Shown: positions 1 through 11,308, numbered from the stretch's first letter. The stretch is DNA of 64,000 nt from Cryptococcus deneoformans JEC21 (GCF_000091045.1 NC_006670.1:957001-1021000); one strand, 5' to 3'. Made by a program: numbers and translations. Notes: a model not told the origin generated them from the letters alone.

Positions 1-1126
1 CTGGAGATGGTCGTCAAGCTGACTGGTAAGTTCTTGGATGAGGATCTCGTGGTTGTCGACGTGGCGAGAGTTGACACGCGTAGGACCACGGCGGTTGGGA
101 CAGGTTTTGAAGTTGTGGCCCACCTTGCGGCAGTCATTGCATCGGTTTTCTTTGGCGAAAAGTTCGCGAATGTGTTTGCCCGCAGGCGAGAGGTAGTAGG
201 GTAGGGGGTTGTGGGCTTGATAATAATGGCTGAGGGGGTGTGCCAGGTGCGGTTGGCTTTGCGGAGTGGCCGAAGCTTGCGGTTTGATACGAGTGTGAGT
301 GGGTTGATCCCGGTTCTCCAAGTACTTGACAACTGTCAGTTCTAACAGGTTGCGTACCTCGTCCAAGCTTCCATTCCTGAACTCCGGCGTCGTCATCAAA
401 CGAATGAATAATGGCTCGGGACAAGCGCCGCGGTAAAGGGTGGCCATAGAGGTGTCACTGGGATAGAGGTCAGTGCCCATCAAATTGTGTCGGTGTTGTA
501 TGGCTTGGTTATCGAAGGTTTCCCAGTCGCTAACCTGATTGAACTGTAGGCGGAGGAGGGAACGAAGTTCTTTCTGATCCCAGGCGAGCGGCATCGCTGC
601 CTTTTTGAAAGCCACTGTCCATGCGTCCCATCCCGACTCGCCATCTGCTTCCATCATCCGACCAGTAGTCCTCACCCATGCTTTCAGCGCGGTACATTCG
701 ATAGAGTTGTTCGCCACCTCCAGGATAATGACTCGCAGTTTCTCTGTCTGGGCATCGTCATCTTGAGGGGAAAAAAGCGAATTAGTCCGGAGAAGTTTCT
801 CTAGACGATCAATGTGAAGAAGAACAGCTGGAGCATCACGAATGGGACCAGTAAAGTTCGGAATGCTGGAGGCTTGTGGGATAGTTACTTCTCGAGGTTT
901 GTGATTCCCCTGAGTACCGAAGAGGCTTTGCTGACTGGTTAATTTCGACATGTGGAGGATAACAGCTGCCACCTGAGCATTGATGTCTCCTTCGACAGGA
1001 GATGCGTTTGCCTCCTCCGAGGGAGGAGTGTCTTTGAGCGTTTGACCCTTGGGGGGCATGAGGGGCGTTTGAGCGTTTGGTGAGTGGGCGTTTGGCGTTA
1101 TTTTGTGTGCGTTGTTTTGAAAAAAG
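1..1126 (-). pseudogene. Ty3/gypsy family A gag, cut by window edge
   Basis: This is the 5' part of a family A element, read on the minus strand and running off the left edge. It matches the first 1.1 kb of the intact copy that starts near 16039: the same capsid-like region, and the same CCHC zinc knuckle (CX2CX4HX4C) close to the left edge. In the intact copy the first ATG (16067) opens the ORF; here the equivalent codon reads ACG, so translation would have to begin at a later in-frame Met about 14 codons on, near 1055. The gag frame otherwise seems open as far as it can be seen. It is followed on the right by its LTR, so element orientation is leftward. Whether the rest of the element is intact cannot be told from this window. 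Confidence 0.85.
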
Positions 1127-1559
1127 TGTAGACACTGGGTGTCTCACTGAGTGTCGTAGTAGTATAGTGTGTAGTTGACTAGCAAAACATGCACTGGTTG
1201 TAATACATGTGGATTGAGTATTGAAGAACTACAACAATATGCGACTACTATTTTACTAAGTACCAACTGTGTGTCAGAAAGTAAAGTTACACACATCAAA
1301 TGCCACGTCATTACTAAGTATTTCAAATGTAACATTATACACATGGAATGTTACATAATCTGGATGATTACATACACAACAAATATCGCTGAATATTCAT
1401 ACAGCTTATACATGGGAATGCATGCATGTAAATGCACTGCATAAATTCCTGCATGTAAATGCGATGCATAAATTCCTGCATATGCAATATGCATAGGAGG
1501 ATGCATGCACAAAGACTGCATGCATGGAGAATAAATGAGTATAGTGCTCTGCACTTACA
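1127..1559 (-). repeat. LTR-A, 5' LTR of the left-edge element
   Basis: A 433-bp LTR. On the element strand it begins TGTAAGTGCAGAGC and ends GTGTCTACA. It has the same length as three other LTR-A copies in the window. It contains two copies of a roughly 25-bp ATGCAT-rich repeat. The next five bases outside it are GGTAC (1560-1564), a possible target duplication whose partner lies beyond the window. Confidence 0.92.
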
Positions 1560-1681
1560 GGTACGGGCAGGACCCGGTAATGAGTATTTGGAGGGAAGTG
1601 GACCGCTGCCCTCCGGGTGTCCGCACTACCGAAGTCAACGGAGCACGGGGGGTCAGGACTGTGCTGACATATGAGGACCGG
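1560..1681 (+). pseudogene. 122-bp fragment of element D pol
   Basis: These bases match, almost base for base, the minus-strand element D pol between the RNase H and integrase domains (rc of about 24135-24256). The fragment is trapped between an LTR-A on the left and an LTR-B on the right. It shows that both elements landed in, or recombined next to, an older D copy lying in the opposite orientation to the large D copy at 22-27 kb. Confidence 0.85.
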
Positions 1682-1912
1682 TGTAAGTGCAGAGCCCTTA
1701 CCACCACTCGTTCTCACCATATGGTAGGATTTATTCCTATGCATTGGTCGATGTTGGTAGGTGAGATTTGATGCCGAAACGCGTCTTTCGGACTTCGCCG
1801 AAACGCGGCATGGTCGATGTTGGTAGGTGAGATTTGATGCCGAAACGCGTCTTTCGGACTTCGCCGAAACGCGGCATCGAGCTTTGTCCCGCCTTTATCC
1901 TATGCATGATAC
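1682..1912 (+). repeat. Truncated LTR-B with 66-bp tandem duplication
   Basis: The left LTR of element B begins TGTAAGTGCAGAGCCC and follows the full 504-bp 3' copy (12702-13205). A 66-bp unit is present twice here (1745-1810 and 1811-1876) but once in the 3' LTR. Identity to the LTR stops near 1912, where the sequence passes straight into gag. The rest of the LTR, the leader and the N-terminus of gag are therefore deleted. Confidence 0.85.
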
Positions 1913-4900
1913 AGGTTTTGCGAACGCACGGCCTTCTGACTCCCTTGGATGATGAGGAGGTGGAAGAGAGACGCCGTGTGACAGTGATTGAGCTGGCGAA
2001 CAATTCGATTGAGTGCGCTGGTCTCGTTGGTTGGGTTGAGCAAGACGGTCGCCATATGGAGGCCGATGGAATAACGACATGGGAGACGTGGTCAGCCGCC
2101 TTCAAGGCTAAGGCCATGCCGTCCAACTGGGAGTTCCGCGAAAGCCGTGCTCTTTTTCGCCTCTCCTTCCACGAGGTGTCGTCGGAGGGTTGGAAAAAAT
2201 TCGACAACGCGGTGATTTTGCACCGTGCCCACCTCCATGGGAGCAAGCTATACCCGACTGACCAACAACTCACCAGTTTTTACCTTGTGGCCTGTCCCGA
2301 GCGCCTTTTCCTTCGCTTGGTTGACTTGCCCGAATTTCATGTCGACGATCTGGACGCACTGCGGGCCTTGATCAGTAACCACGTCGAACGAATTCAACAC
2401 GAGGATGCCGCCTCTCAGATTAGGTCCCGTCCCACCAACCAGGTTTCTTCCGACACCGTCCAACTACCCCACTCGATGTCCTACTACCACGACCCTTCCC
2501 ACACTCTGCCATATTATCTCTCCCCGGCGGGCCGCCATATCTGTGAAGTCTTCTGCAAGGAGAACCGATGCTACGATTGTCGTAAAACGGGGCATCAGCA
2601 TTCCAAGTGCCCTACCCGTACACGTGTTCCGACTCCTAAGGTCAACCAACTCGAGACTGAATTGACGGCAGGCGATGCCACCTCAGCCTATCTGATGTTA
2701 ACCCAAACCGTTCCTCCAGCCGATGATGATACCCGTGACGCGACGTACGCTCTTTTCCATCCTTTGCTCTCTATATCCGTTCCAGTCTCCGCTGACAGCC
2801 GCTTATCAGCCCCCTCCCCTAAATTCTTACTCGACACGGGGGCGTCCACAACTTTTGTGGATCCGAGGTTGGCGGCGAGACTGGGCTGGGAAGTGAGGAA
2901 AGGGTTGGTACGGATGCGAGTGCGTCTAGCCGGAGGTTTGGCGGGTCCGTTGGTCACAGATATGGTCGTCAGGTCGTTTTCCCTAGGTGGTCGCATGTAT
3001 CGAGTCGATGGTGTCCTGATGGATCTGCACGGTACCTATGATGGTATCTTAGGACTAAATTTCTTCGCGCGGCACGGATTACTCGCGGAATCAAATTCTT
3101 TCGTCCGGTTATTGGAGGCGGGCGGTGTGAACTTGTCTGCGTTAGGCTTGCAAAAGTTAGGTGCGCCAGTTTCCCACGCCGCCGCAAATCCCGCCTCGAC
3201 TACCGCCACAGTGTCATTCGCCGACACCCGCCCCAATCTTTCGCAGACCCGCGCGGCCGCCGAGTCCGACAGTCTGACGGATGTTCTACGCAAGCTTCAG
3301 ACCGAATTCCACGATGTTTTCTGCGACGACCTAGGCGACGTGCGAAATTTCCCCACCATCTCCAAAACAAAGTCTGGCGTGCATTTCAAAATTAACCTGA
3401 AACATGGTGCTACTCCCCACCGCTCGCCACCCTATCGAGTACTGGAAGCCCTGCTTCCCCGTTTCCGAGAGATGTCATTAGAACATCTGAATGCAGGACG
3501 TCTTCGATACTCTAGTTCCCCTTGGGCCTCCCCGGCGTTCCTCGTGTCCAAAGGTAATGGCAAATTCAGAATGGTCTGCGATTTCCGCGCTCTGAACAAT
3601 GTCACGGTCCCCGACATGTACCCTATGGGGAATGTCCAGGATATCCTCCACCGTGCCGCCAGGAAGGGCAAGATTTTCGCAAAACTTGACTGTAAGGATG
3701 CCTTTTTCCAAACGCTAATGAAGGAGGAGGACATCCCGAAAACTGCTATCACCACTCCTCTCGGTCTCCTAGAGTGGGTGGTAATGCCTCAAGGGATCCG
3801 GAACGCGCCGGCCGCTCAACAGCGTCGCATTAATGAGGCGTTACAAGGTTTAACTGGGGAATGTTGCGAGGCTTACGTGGATGATATCATCATATGGGGA
3901 AAGGATGCGAAGGACCTGCATGATAATATTGTGAGTGTTCTTTCTGCCCTACGTCGAAGTGGTCTCCGCTGCTCGCGTGAGAAGTCAAAGCTGTTCCTCG
4001 ACGAAGTAGCGTTCTTAGGACATATCATCCGCCCCGGACAGATTCTGCCCGACCCCGCCAAAATAGCACGCGTCGAGCAGTTCCCCCTCCCGGTCAATTC
4101 TCACCAACTTCACTCGTTCCTCGGTCTCGTTAACTACCTTCGTGATTTCGTACCAAACCTGGCTGACCACACCGCCGTGCTTCACGCCACTCTTCCTCCG
4201 AATGCGGCGGCTGAGAAAGCTTACTACAAGGCTGTTAAGATGCATAAGGGACACCTCCCCGAGGGATGGACTGGTTGGAGATGGTCGTTCGGCCCTGCGG
4301 AGAAGGCGGCCTTTGAAGCGACTCGACGCGCGGTGAGTACTGTCCCCTGTCTTGCCGTTATCGATTATGATGCTGTCAAAGCGGGAAAGCAGCAGGTCTT
4401 TCTATTCACCGACGCTTCCAACACAGGTACTGGCGCTTGGATTGGTGTCGGTACCTCTCGGGAGTCCGCCCAGCCCGTGGCCTACGATTCGCGCACCTTC
4501 AATAGTGCACAACGGAACTATCCAGTACACGACCGTGAGCTGCTGGCGATTATTAATGCCCTCGATCATTGGCGCCCTCTGCTATACGGCATTCCAGTCC
4601 ACGTCTACTGCGATCACTTTACCCTTCAATGGTTCCTAGGTCAACGTAATCTCTCTCCCCGTCAGCTTCGGTGGCTGAGTACTCTGAAGGATTTCGACCT
4701 CCGCATCGAATACATCAAAGGGGAGTTCAATACTCTCGCCGATTACCTCTCTCGTCACGCCCCTTCGGATGCCGTCGAACCTGCCGACCCCTCTCTGGAT
4801 CAATCACCGGTTTCAGTTCATGCCACAATGACATACGAGCCCACTTTGGATCCGGACACCCTTCGTGCGATTGCGCAGGGTTATCAAGGTGATATATTAT

Positions 4901-4914
4901 TCAAAGAATGGCTT
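1834..4914 (+). pseudogene. Element B gag-pol, first part (gag, protease, RT, RNase H)
   Basis: A Ty3/gypsy polyprotein, open for over 1000 codons. The apparent start lies in duplicated LTR sequence and is an artefact; true gag homology begins about 1915, equal to about residue 110 of the intact family A protein. Domains in order: partial gag; CCHC knuckle (CX2CX4HX4C) near 2567-2615; aspartic protease with LLDTGAS near 2828; reverse transcriptase with catalytic YVDD near 3874; RNase H with FTDAS near 4408. The frame is then broken inside the link to integrase by the solo LTR at 4915. Integrase resumes in frame at 5348 if one copy of the GGCTT duplication is discounted. Sequence is CpG-rich and nearly identical to fragment C, so the element is young although dead. 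Confidence 0.9.
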
Positions 4915-5347
4915 TGTAGACACTGGGTGTCTCACTGAGTGTCATAGTAGTATAGTGTGTAGTTGACTAGCAAAACATGCACTGGTTGTAATACATGTGG
5001 ATTGAGTATTGAAGAACTACAACAATATGCGACTACTATTTTACTAAGTACCAACTGTGTGTCAGAAAGTAAAGTTACACACATCAAATGCCACGTCATT
5101 ACTAAGTATTTCAAATGTAACATTATACACATGGAATGTTACATAATCTGGATGAATACATACACAACAAATATAGCTGAATATTCATACAGCTTATACA
5201 TGGGAATGCATGCATGTAAATGCACTGCATAAATTCCTGCATGTAAATGCAATGCATAAATTCCTGCATATGCAATATGCATAGGAGGATGCATGCACAA
5301 AGACTGCATGCATAGAGAATAAATGAGTATAGTGCTCTGCACTTACA
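4915..5347 (-). repeat. Solo LTR-A inserted in element B
   Basis: A complete 433-bp LTR-A in minus orientation with no internal region. It is flanked by a perfect 5-bp duplication GGCTT (4910-4914 and 5348-5352). This marks a genuine insertion followed by LTR-LTR recombination that removed the body of the element. It interrupts the B polyprotein between RNase H and integrase. Confidence 0.96.
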
Positions 5348-6341
5348 GGCTTGCTGATCCGTCTACTGCTCCAGGTGTTACCTTCCATGATCATGATACC
5401 CACCGACTTCTCCTCGTTGACAACCGCTTATGCATTCCGGACGTTAATACACTTCGTGAGGAACTTATGCGGCAAGCCCATGAAGGCACTGCTGGGCATC
5501 TGGGAGTGGAGAAAACCATGGAGGTACTCAGGAGTGGATACTTTTGGGAGACAATGTCCAAGGATGTTCGTGAGTTTGTTCGTGCATGCCATTTATGTCA
5601 ACAGGCGAATGCACCCACGACGAAGCCGGCTGGTCCCTTGCATCCGCTTTCGGTCCCACGCGATAAATTCGATGATATCGCTATCGATTTTGTAGGACCA
5701 CTCCCTTCTTCCAGTGGACACGACTATCTCCTCACGATCACGGATAGACTAACCGGGTTCATTGAACTGGTCGCCTGCTCCACCACGATCAATGCGCGGG
5801 ATCTCGCCATCCTGGTTTGGGAGCGATGGGTGTCTCGTTATGGTTTGCCGCTCTCCATTACGTCCGATCGTGATACTCTGTTCACCTCGCGATTCTGGAC
5901 AACACTATGGGAGCAGCAGAACGTCAAGCTCAAGATGTCCACGGCCTTCCATCCGCAGACTGACGGCACTTCGGAACGGTCCAACAAGACAGTGGTGCAA
6001 CTGCTATGTAGCTGGGTGGATAGGCATGGCACCTCTTGGGTTAAGTACCTCTCTCGTGTTTCCCAAGCCATGAATAACACTGTCAGACGTTCCACAGGTT
6101 TCTCTCCGGCACAACTGGTCTTTGGCCGTCGGCTCCGTACCCTACCTAGTCTGGCTCGTTCTCCTCCGTTCACCCGGGCTTCCCTTCCCACACAGGCCGA
6201 ATGGACTCTCGCAGCGGATCGCACCGACCTCTCGCTCGCTGAGGCGCGCGATAACCTCCTTGTGGCGAAGCATCGTATGGCCGTCCAGGTCAATCGCCAT
6301 CGCTGTCCTGAAGTAGCCTACAAGGTTGGAGATTGGGTGTG
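5348..6341 (+). pseudogene. Element B integrase, second part of gag-pol
   Basis: Continues the B polyprotein. The integrase zinc-binding HHCC region is at about 5480-5620 (HX3H then CX2C). The DDE core follows: the first Asp in IDFVGP near 5680, the second in SDRDTLF near 5865, and the Glu in GTSERSN near 5975. The frame is open until the copia element at 6342 breaks it just after the conserved GDW of the C-terminal barrel. The remainder lies 5.5 kb further on at 11885. Confidence 0.9.
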
Positions 6342-7233
6342 TGTCAGATGTAGAGTTGTCTAGAGAGAGCTTGAGCACGCAGTGTCGATTGCCAGAGATG
6401 TCTAAGTTGCATGGAAACTATTCTACAATCCTTTGTCTTTATTTGTTTCGATATTGTAAGTGTTCTGGCTTATGTAATCTAATCTCCCCTTCTTCCCATG
6501 CCACCACCAACAATTCCCATGCCTCCACCAGCAATTCCCATGCCTCCACTGTAACAACCCAGGGGGGATGTTCACTGAAGAGTTCGGCTTGATTTGATTG
6601 AAAGAGAGACAGCTGGAACACGACTGTTGTCTAGTCGGTGGCAAGGAAAGAGGTAGTAGGATTGTCCGGGCGCAGAAGCGGTCTATGAGTTTGCATATGT
6701 TTGTTGATCACTGGGCAGAGTGTCAACGAAGCTATAATTAAAGCACTCAAAAGAACTACAGCAGGTCGCGGGCAACCAAAGGAAAAGGGCTCTCTTTCTA
6801 AAAGAATAAAGAAGAAGTTACAAGCATACCTGGGCAGAGTGTCAACGAAGCTATAATTACTAAAGTCCGCCCAGTTAGCATAAAACCACATTCCAAGTAG
6901 GAAGTGGGACTCACAAGCACTCAAAAGAACTACAGCAGGTCGCGGGCAACCAAAGGAAAAGGGCTCTCTTTCTAAAGATAAAGAAGAGAGGCTTTTCCTT
7001 GCTGCAAATTCCTTTGAGGCCTGTGAGGAGCGCGCAAAATAAACGGAATCAAAATAAGAGAAAAGCGGCAGCAAATCTATGTATGAAGTGAAACAGACCT
7101 TGGGATCATAATGACCGTGTTTGGCATGCATGCCTTACATCCACTAACAATTCCCATGCCTCCACTAACAATTCCCATGCCTCCAGATCCCTACTGATCT
7201 CTCCAGATCCAGGTTGGATCAATCATTCTGACA
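6342..7233 (-). repeat. Copia 3' LTR, split by a 590-bp solo LTR
   Basis: Left LTR of the copia element. Bases 6342-6549 and 7145-7233 rebuild a 297-bp LTR that matches the right copy. Both LTRs carry four copies of a 21-bp minisatellite; the nested insertion falls between copies two and three. Confidence 0.93.
6550..7139. repeat. 590-bp solo LTR of an otherwise unseen family
   Basis: Begins TGTAACAACCC and ends GCCTTACA, with perfect TCCAC duplications at 6545-6549 and 7140-7144. No coding sequence. It holds a two-part internal duplication: about 30 bp at 6711-6740 and 6830-6859, and about 63 bp at 6741-6803 and 6915-6977. Size, ends and 5-bp duplication make it a solo LTR; a non-autonomous TRIM-like element is possible. 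It is the youngest readable insertion in this stack because it sits inside the LTR of an element that itself interrupts element B. Confidence 0.88.
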
Positions 7234-10200
7234 CTCCCCCTTGATCCAACCTCTGCATTCCAAGGAGATGGCACAGCTTGACAAAAGCTTCAGCTGGAAG
7301 ACTCTTTGTCAGAAGATCAGCAATGTTTTCCACTGATGGGACATGGGCAAGTGAGATAGCCTTATCCTCAACCTTCTCTCGAATGAAATGATGCCTCATA
7401 TCAATGTGTTTAGACTTTTCATGGTTCACTGGATTCTTTGACAAGGCAATGGCCCCAGCATTGTCATTGAGCAGCTGGAGTGGCTGATCACCCAGGCCAA
7501 GTCCTATATCATCCAAGAGCAGCCTTAGCCAAATAGCCTGCTTTGCTGCATCAGCGGAGGCCATGTATTCGGCCTCTGTGGTTGAGAGAGCCACAGTAGG
7601 TTGCCTCTTTGACTTCCAGCCAACTACACCTCCATATATCTTGAAAACATAACCAGTGGTGGACCTCCTTGTGTCAAGGTCTCCTCCCCAATCTGCATCA
7701 ACGTATCCTAGTGCAACTCGCTTGCTTGAGTGGGCATCAAAGGTCAATGAAAGATCTGAAGTGCCTCTGATATACCTCAGACAATGTTTCGCTGCAAGCC
7801 AATGGGACTCATTCCATTTGCTGATGAATCTTGACAGAACACTTGCTGCATGGGCTAGATCTGGCCGTGTCACTGTTGCTGCATAGAGAATAGAGCCCAC
7901 TAGCTTTGGATATGGTCGATGTTGTGCTAGCTCATGCTCTTGATCTGTTGCTGGAATCGGTTTGAAGCCTGAAGGAAGAGGCGTCTTTGCTGGATTGCAA
8001 TTGGACATGTCAAAGCGGTCAAGCAGGGACTCCATATAATGCTCCTGGGAGAGATAGAGTTTCTTCTGTGGCCTGTCCCGGTATATATTGATGCCCAGGA
8101 AGTAGCCAGCAGGCCCAGAGTCAGAGCACTCAAATTTGCTGTTAAGTGCCTGCTTGAATTCGTCCAATGTCTTTCTTGAATTGCAGGCAATGAGCTGATC
8201 ATCCACATGGACAGAGAGCATGAGCAATTCCCCCTCACAACGTCGAACATAGAAGCAGGGGTCAGCTCTGGTTGGCTTCAGCCCTTGAGACTTTAACCAC
8301 TGATCAAGTGCTTTGTTGAAACATCTTGGTGACTGTCGCAACCCATAGAGTGACTTGTTCAAGAGTAGGATCTTGTTTGCTGGGATGTCGCTTCCTTCTG
8401 GTGCTTCAAGATAGATGGTTTCTTCGAGATCGCCATTGAGAAAGGCTGCCTTGATATCCACCTGGTCACATTCCATGTCAAGATGGTTGACCAGAGAGAG
8501 GAATACCCTAATCGAGTCTTTGTGGGCAACAGCAGAGAAGACCTCATTGTAATCAATTCCAGCCTTTTGAGAAAATCCTTTGGCAACCCATCTTGCCTTG
8601 TATGCTGCTGGTTTCCCTGTTGTCCCATCAATCTTCCTGGTATAAACCCATCTTGCCTTCAGGACCCTCTGTCCTGGTGCCCTATCCACCACCTTCCACA
8701 CATTATACTTCTCCATCTTTTCCAATTCTTCCATCATAGCCTGATGCCACTGCTCCCCCTCGCCTGACTGAATAGCTTCTCTGTAGGTATTGGGTGTGTT
8801 GATTGCCATAGCATTCAGAGCTGTTGCGATAGTACCCCAGGTCTCTGGATTGTCAGTCAGGGCAAGAGGATCAATGGATGAAACATCACTGTTTGTCTCT
8901 TCTGATGCATTGGATGATGGTGATGCCTCAGGTTGTTGCTGTATTCCAGTGTCATACCTTGCCAGCCTACGAAGAAGCTCCATGGGTGATTGATGCTCAG
9001 CTGGAACTGCTCTAGGTCTTACTTCATCCTGAGGATTCACTTCCATGGGGGCAGGGATGATTCTGTCAGGTATTTCTGCCAATGGATCTTGAGCATGTGT
9101 TGATGTGTCTCTGTTCTTGTTGTCATCCCACTCCTCCAGCCTAAGAATACTCCCCCTTGCTGGCATCTTGGAATGAGGAATGTCCAGCTTCTTTGGCAAA
9201 ATGGTATCCCTTGACACCTTGATCTTCTTGTCTTCATCATCCAGAATTCGATAACTGGAAGTGCTGCTATCACTGGCATACCCCATAAACCTTCCTTGTC
9301 GATAGCGAGGCTTCAATTTGTTGGTGTTGGTATAATCCCTAAAGAAAACCTTTTCTCCAAATGCGTGAAGTTGAGTGAACAACAGTTTCTTGCCATACCA
9401 GCGTTCAAAGGGAATTCCATTGTTGGAGTCAAAGGAGCAGTTGCGAGAGAAGGCAATGTATTTAGCAGCCTCACCCCAGAAGCTAGCTGGCAGTCCAGTC
9501 TCCACAAGCAAAGTTCTCACACCATTGAGGATAGTAAGATGCGCCCTCTCCACTCTCCCATTCTGTGCATGAGCATCAGGTGGCACCATGACATGCTCAA
9601 TCCCTTTCTCCCTGATATACCTCTGGAATGCTGCTGATGTAAATTCTCCGCCCCTATCAGACCGAATAGATTGAACCTTATGACCAGTCTGAGTTTCAGC
9701 ATGATTGACAAAGTTTTTGAAACTCTGCAGTGTCTCAGACTTCATTCTCATCAAGGTGAGGGAAATCCGGTGGCTGTAATCATCATAGACAGTCAGGAAG
9801 TATCGCATACCTCCCTTGGAAGCGACTGGTGCTGGTCCCCAGATGTCGATATGCAATAGTTCAAGTGGCCTGGAAGCTCTGATGTTGGGTTCAGGTGGTG
9901 AAGGAAGTCGCCCAGTTTTCCCCTTAATACACGCTTCACAATAGAAATCTTTGGTATCACCAGCATTTGCATTCTTCAATTGATTATTCTGACCAAGTCT
10001 CCCTTCTTTTGCAAGCCTAACCACTTTCTCAATCCCCAAATGCCCTAGCTTATGATGCCATTCTGAGAGAGTATCAGCCAGTTGAACAGGATAGGCATGG
10101 CCAGATGGATCTACCTGCAGGGAGTAGGCACCATCTTTGAATGGGGCAGACAAGCAGACCTGGTTAGATTGATCAAAAAGTTCACCTTTACTGCTGCTGA

Positions 10201-11308
10201 ATGCCCAGTGGAAACCAGATGGGACCTTGTTAACAGCGAGAAGGTTGCACTGGAGTTGGGGAACATGGAGGACTTGCTGAAGAGTGGTAGCTCCAATGGT
10301 CATAGTTCCCTGGCCAGCGACTGGAAGGATAGTGCCATTACCAATCTTTACACTTCTGACAATTGTTGCTGGCCCATAGTTGTGAAGTAAGTCTTTGTTG
10401 CTAACCATGTGGTGTGAAGCCCCTGAGTCCACTATGAAGGAGTTGTCATGGAAACAGGTTGTAGTTGCTGCTACAGCATGGAAGGTAGATGCCAGCTCCT
10501 CTGCCTTAGCAGACTCACCGGTACCCACCCTAGCCTGACCTGACTGACTGTGGTTATTGCTGAACTTCCTGAGAGAGCAGTCTCTGGTGTTGTGAGTAGG
10601 CACTTTATGGATACTGCACCATTTCTCAGTCCATTCCCTTGGCTTGGCCCTTCTATTGCTTTTGTTGCCTTGGGTGTGACTCTCCTGCACCCTGTTAGCC
10701 ATTGCTACCTCCTCACTGGACCTCCTTGTCCACTCAGCTTGGACTGCTGCCTGCACAGCCGAAGAGGTAAGTGGTTCCCTGAGCCAGAGAGTTTGCTTGA
10801 CAGTGGTGAATGATTCTGGAAGAGCTAGGGTCATGGCATAGGCAAGCATTCGGTCCGAGAGGTTCTCACCACTGCTGTTGATCTGAGCATGGGCTGATCT
10901 GATTTCTGCCATGCGCTTGTTTGGGTCTTCTCCTTCAATGACAGGGGATATCCACATTTGTTGCAAAAGTTGAGCCTGTCTTGCGCCCACTGCTGCTGAG
11001 TACTGGGATTTGAGCTCCTCCCAGAGTGCTGAGCTGTCTGCTGTCTCTACAGATCGTATGTTGGCAGGGAGGGATGCCTGGACTTCTGGTGAGAGTGATT
11101 TGATAAGAAGGGCAAAAGCTTGCCTGGACCTCTTGTACTTCTCCTTGTCCTCTTTGGAGGACATGCTGTCAAGGCTGACTGGAGTACCAATCTCCAGGTC
11201 CTTGAGGATGAGAGATGTTTTGATAGATAGCTCCCATTCAGCATAGTTCTGGGGGCCAGTTAAGATGACCCCCTGGTAGGATGTGTTGTTGTCTGTATTG
11301 TTGGACAT
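7223..11308 (-). CDS. Copia gag-pol polyprotein, 1361 aa, intact
   Basis: One uninterrupted ORF encoding all functions of a Ty1/copia element in copia order: gag with a CX2HX4HX4C knuckle (about residues 230-245); protease with VDSGASHH (about 292); integrase with HHCC near 415-460 and DDE residues including HIDIWGP and SDRGGEF (about 485-590); reverse transcriptase with the active-site block HVDDQL, where most copia elements have YVDD (about 1030); and RNase H with DADWGG and STTEAEY (about 1190-1260). The product would assemble virus-like particles and make and integrate cDNA. The last four codons and stop lie within the 3' LTR. The ORF is strikingly poor in CpG compared with the gypsy elements around it, yet has no stop, so the element looks young and possibly competent; its 3' LTR, however, is broken. 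Confidence 0.95.
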   Translation of the reverse strand: MSNNTDNNTSYQGVILTGPQNYAEWELSIKTSLILKDLEIGTPVSLDSMSSKEDKEKYKRSRQAFALLIKSLSPEVQASLPANIRSVETADSSALWEELKSQYSAAVGARQAQLLQQMWISPVIEGEDPNKRMAEIRSAHAQINSSGENLSDRMLAYAMTLALPESFTTVKQTLWLREPLTSSAVQAAVQAEWTRRSSEEVAMANRVQESHTQGNKSNRRAKPREWTEKWCSIHKVPTHNTRDCSLRKFSNNHSQSGQARVGTGESAKAEELASTFHAVAATTTCFHDNSFIVDSGASHHMVSNKDLLHNYGPATIVRSVKIGNGTILPVAGQGTMTIGATTLQQVLHVPQLQCNLLAVNKVPSGFHWAFSSSKGELFDQSNQVCLSAPFKDGAYSLQVDPSGHAYPVQLADTLSEWHHKLGHLGIEKVVRLAKEGRLGQNNQLKNANAGDTKDFYCEACIKGKTGRLPSPPEPNIRASRPLELLHIDIWGPAPVASKGGMRYFLTVYDDYSHRISLTLMRMKSETLQSFKNFVNHAETQTGHKVQSIRSDRGGEFTSAAFQRYIREKGIEHVMVPPDAHAQNGRVERAHLTILNGVRTLLVETGLPASFWGEAAKYIAFSRNCSFDSNNGIPFERWYGKKLLFTQLHAFGEKVFFRDYTNTNKLKPRYRQGRFMGYASDSSTSSYRILDDEDKKIKVSRDTILPKKLDIPHSKMPARGSILRLEEWDDNKNRDTSTHAQDPLAEIPDRIIPAPMEVNPQDEVRPRAVPAEHQSPMELLRRLARYDTGIQQQPEASPSSNASEETNSDVSSIDPLALTDNPETWGTIATALNAMAINTPNTYREAIQSGEGEQWHQAMMEELEKMEKYNVWKVVDRAPGQRVLKARWVYTRKIDGTTGKPAAYKARWVAKGFSQKAGIDYNEVFSAVAHKDSIRVFLSLVNHLDMECDQVDIKAAFLNGDLEETIYLEAPEGSDIPANKILLLNKSLYGLRQSPRCFNKALDQWLKSQGLKPTRADPCFYVRRCEGELLMLSVHVDDQLIACNSRKTLDEFKQALNSKFECSDSGPAGYFLGINIYRDRPQKKLYLSQEHYMESLLDRFDMSNCNPAKTPLPSGFKPIPATDQEHELAQHRPYPKLVGSILYAATVTRPDLAHAASVLSRFISKWNESHWLAAKHCLRYIRGTSDLSLTFDAHSSKRVALGYVDADWGGDLDTRRSTTGYVFKIYGGVVGWKSKRQPTVALSTTEAEYMASADAAKQAIWLRLLLDDIGLGLGDQPLQLLNDNAGAIALSKNPVNHEKSKHIDMRHHFIREKVEDKAISLAHVPSVENIADLLTKSLPAEAFVKLCHLLGMQRLDQGGVSE

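Noticed and set aside
1175..1444. 89-aa frame repeated at 4963, 15721 and 21635 with its opposite-strand partner of 66 aa
   Set aside because: All copies lie inside LTR-A and change together with it. They look like chance frames in a repeated LTR and not like a small conserved gene.
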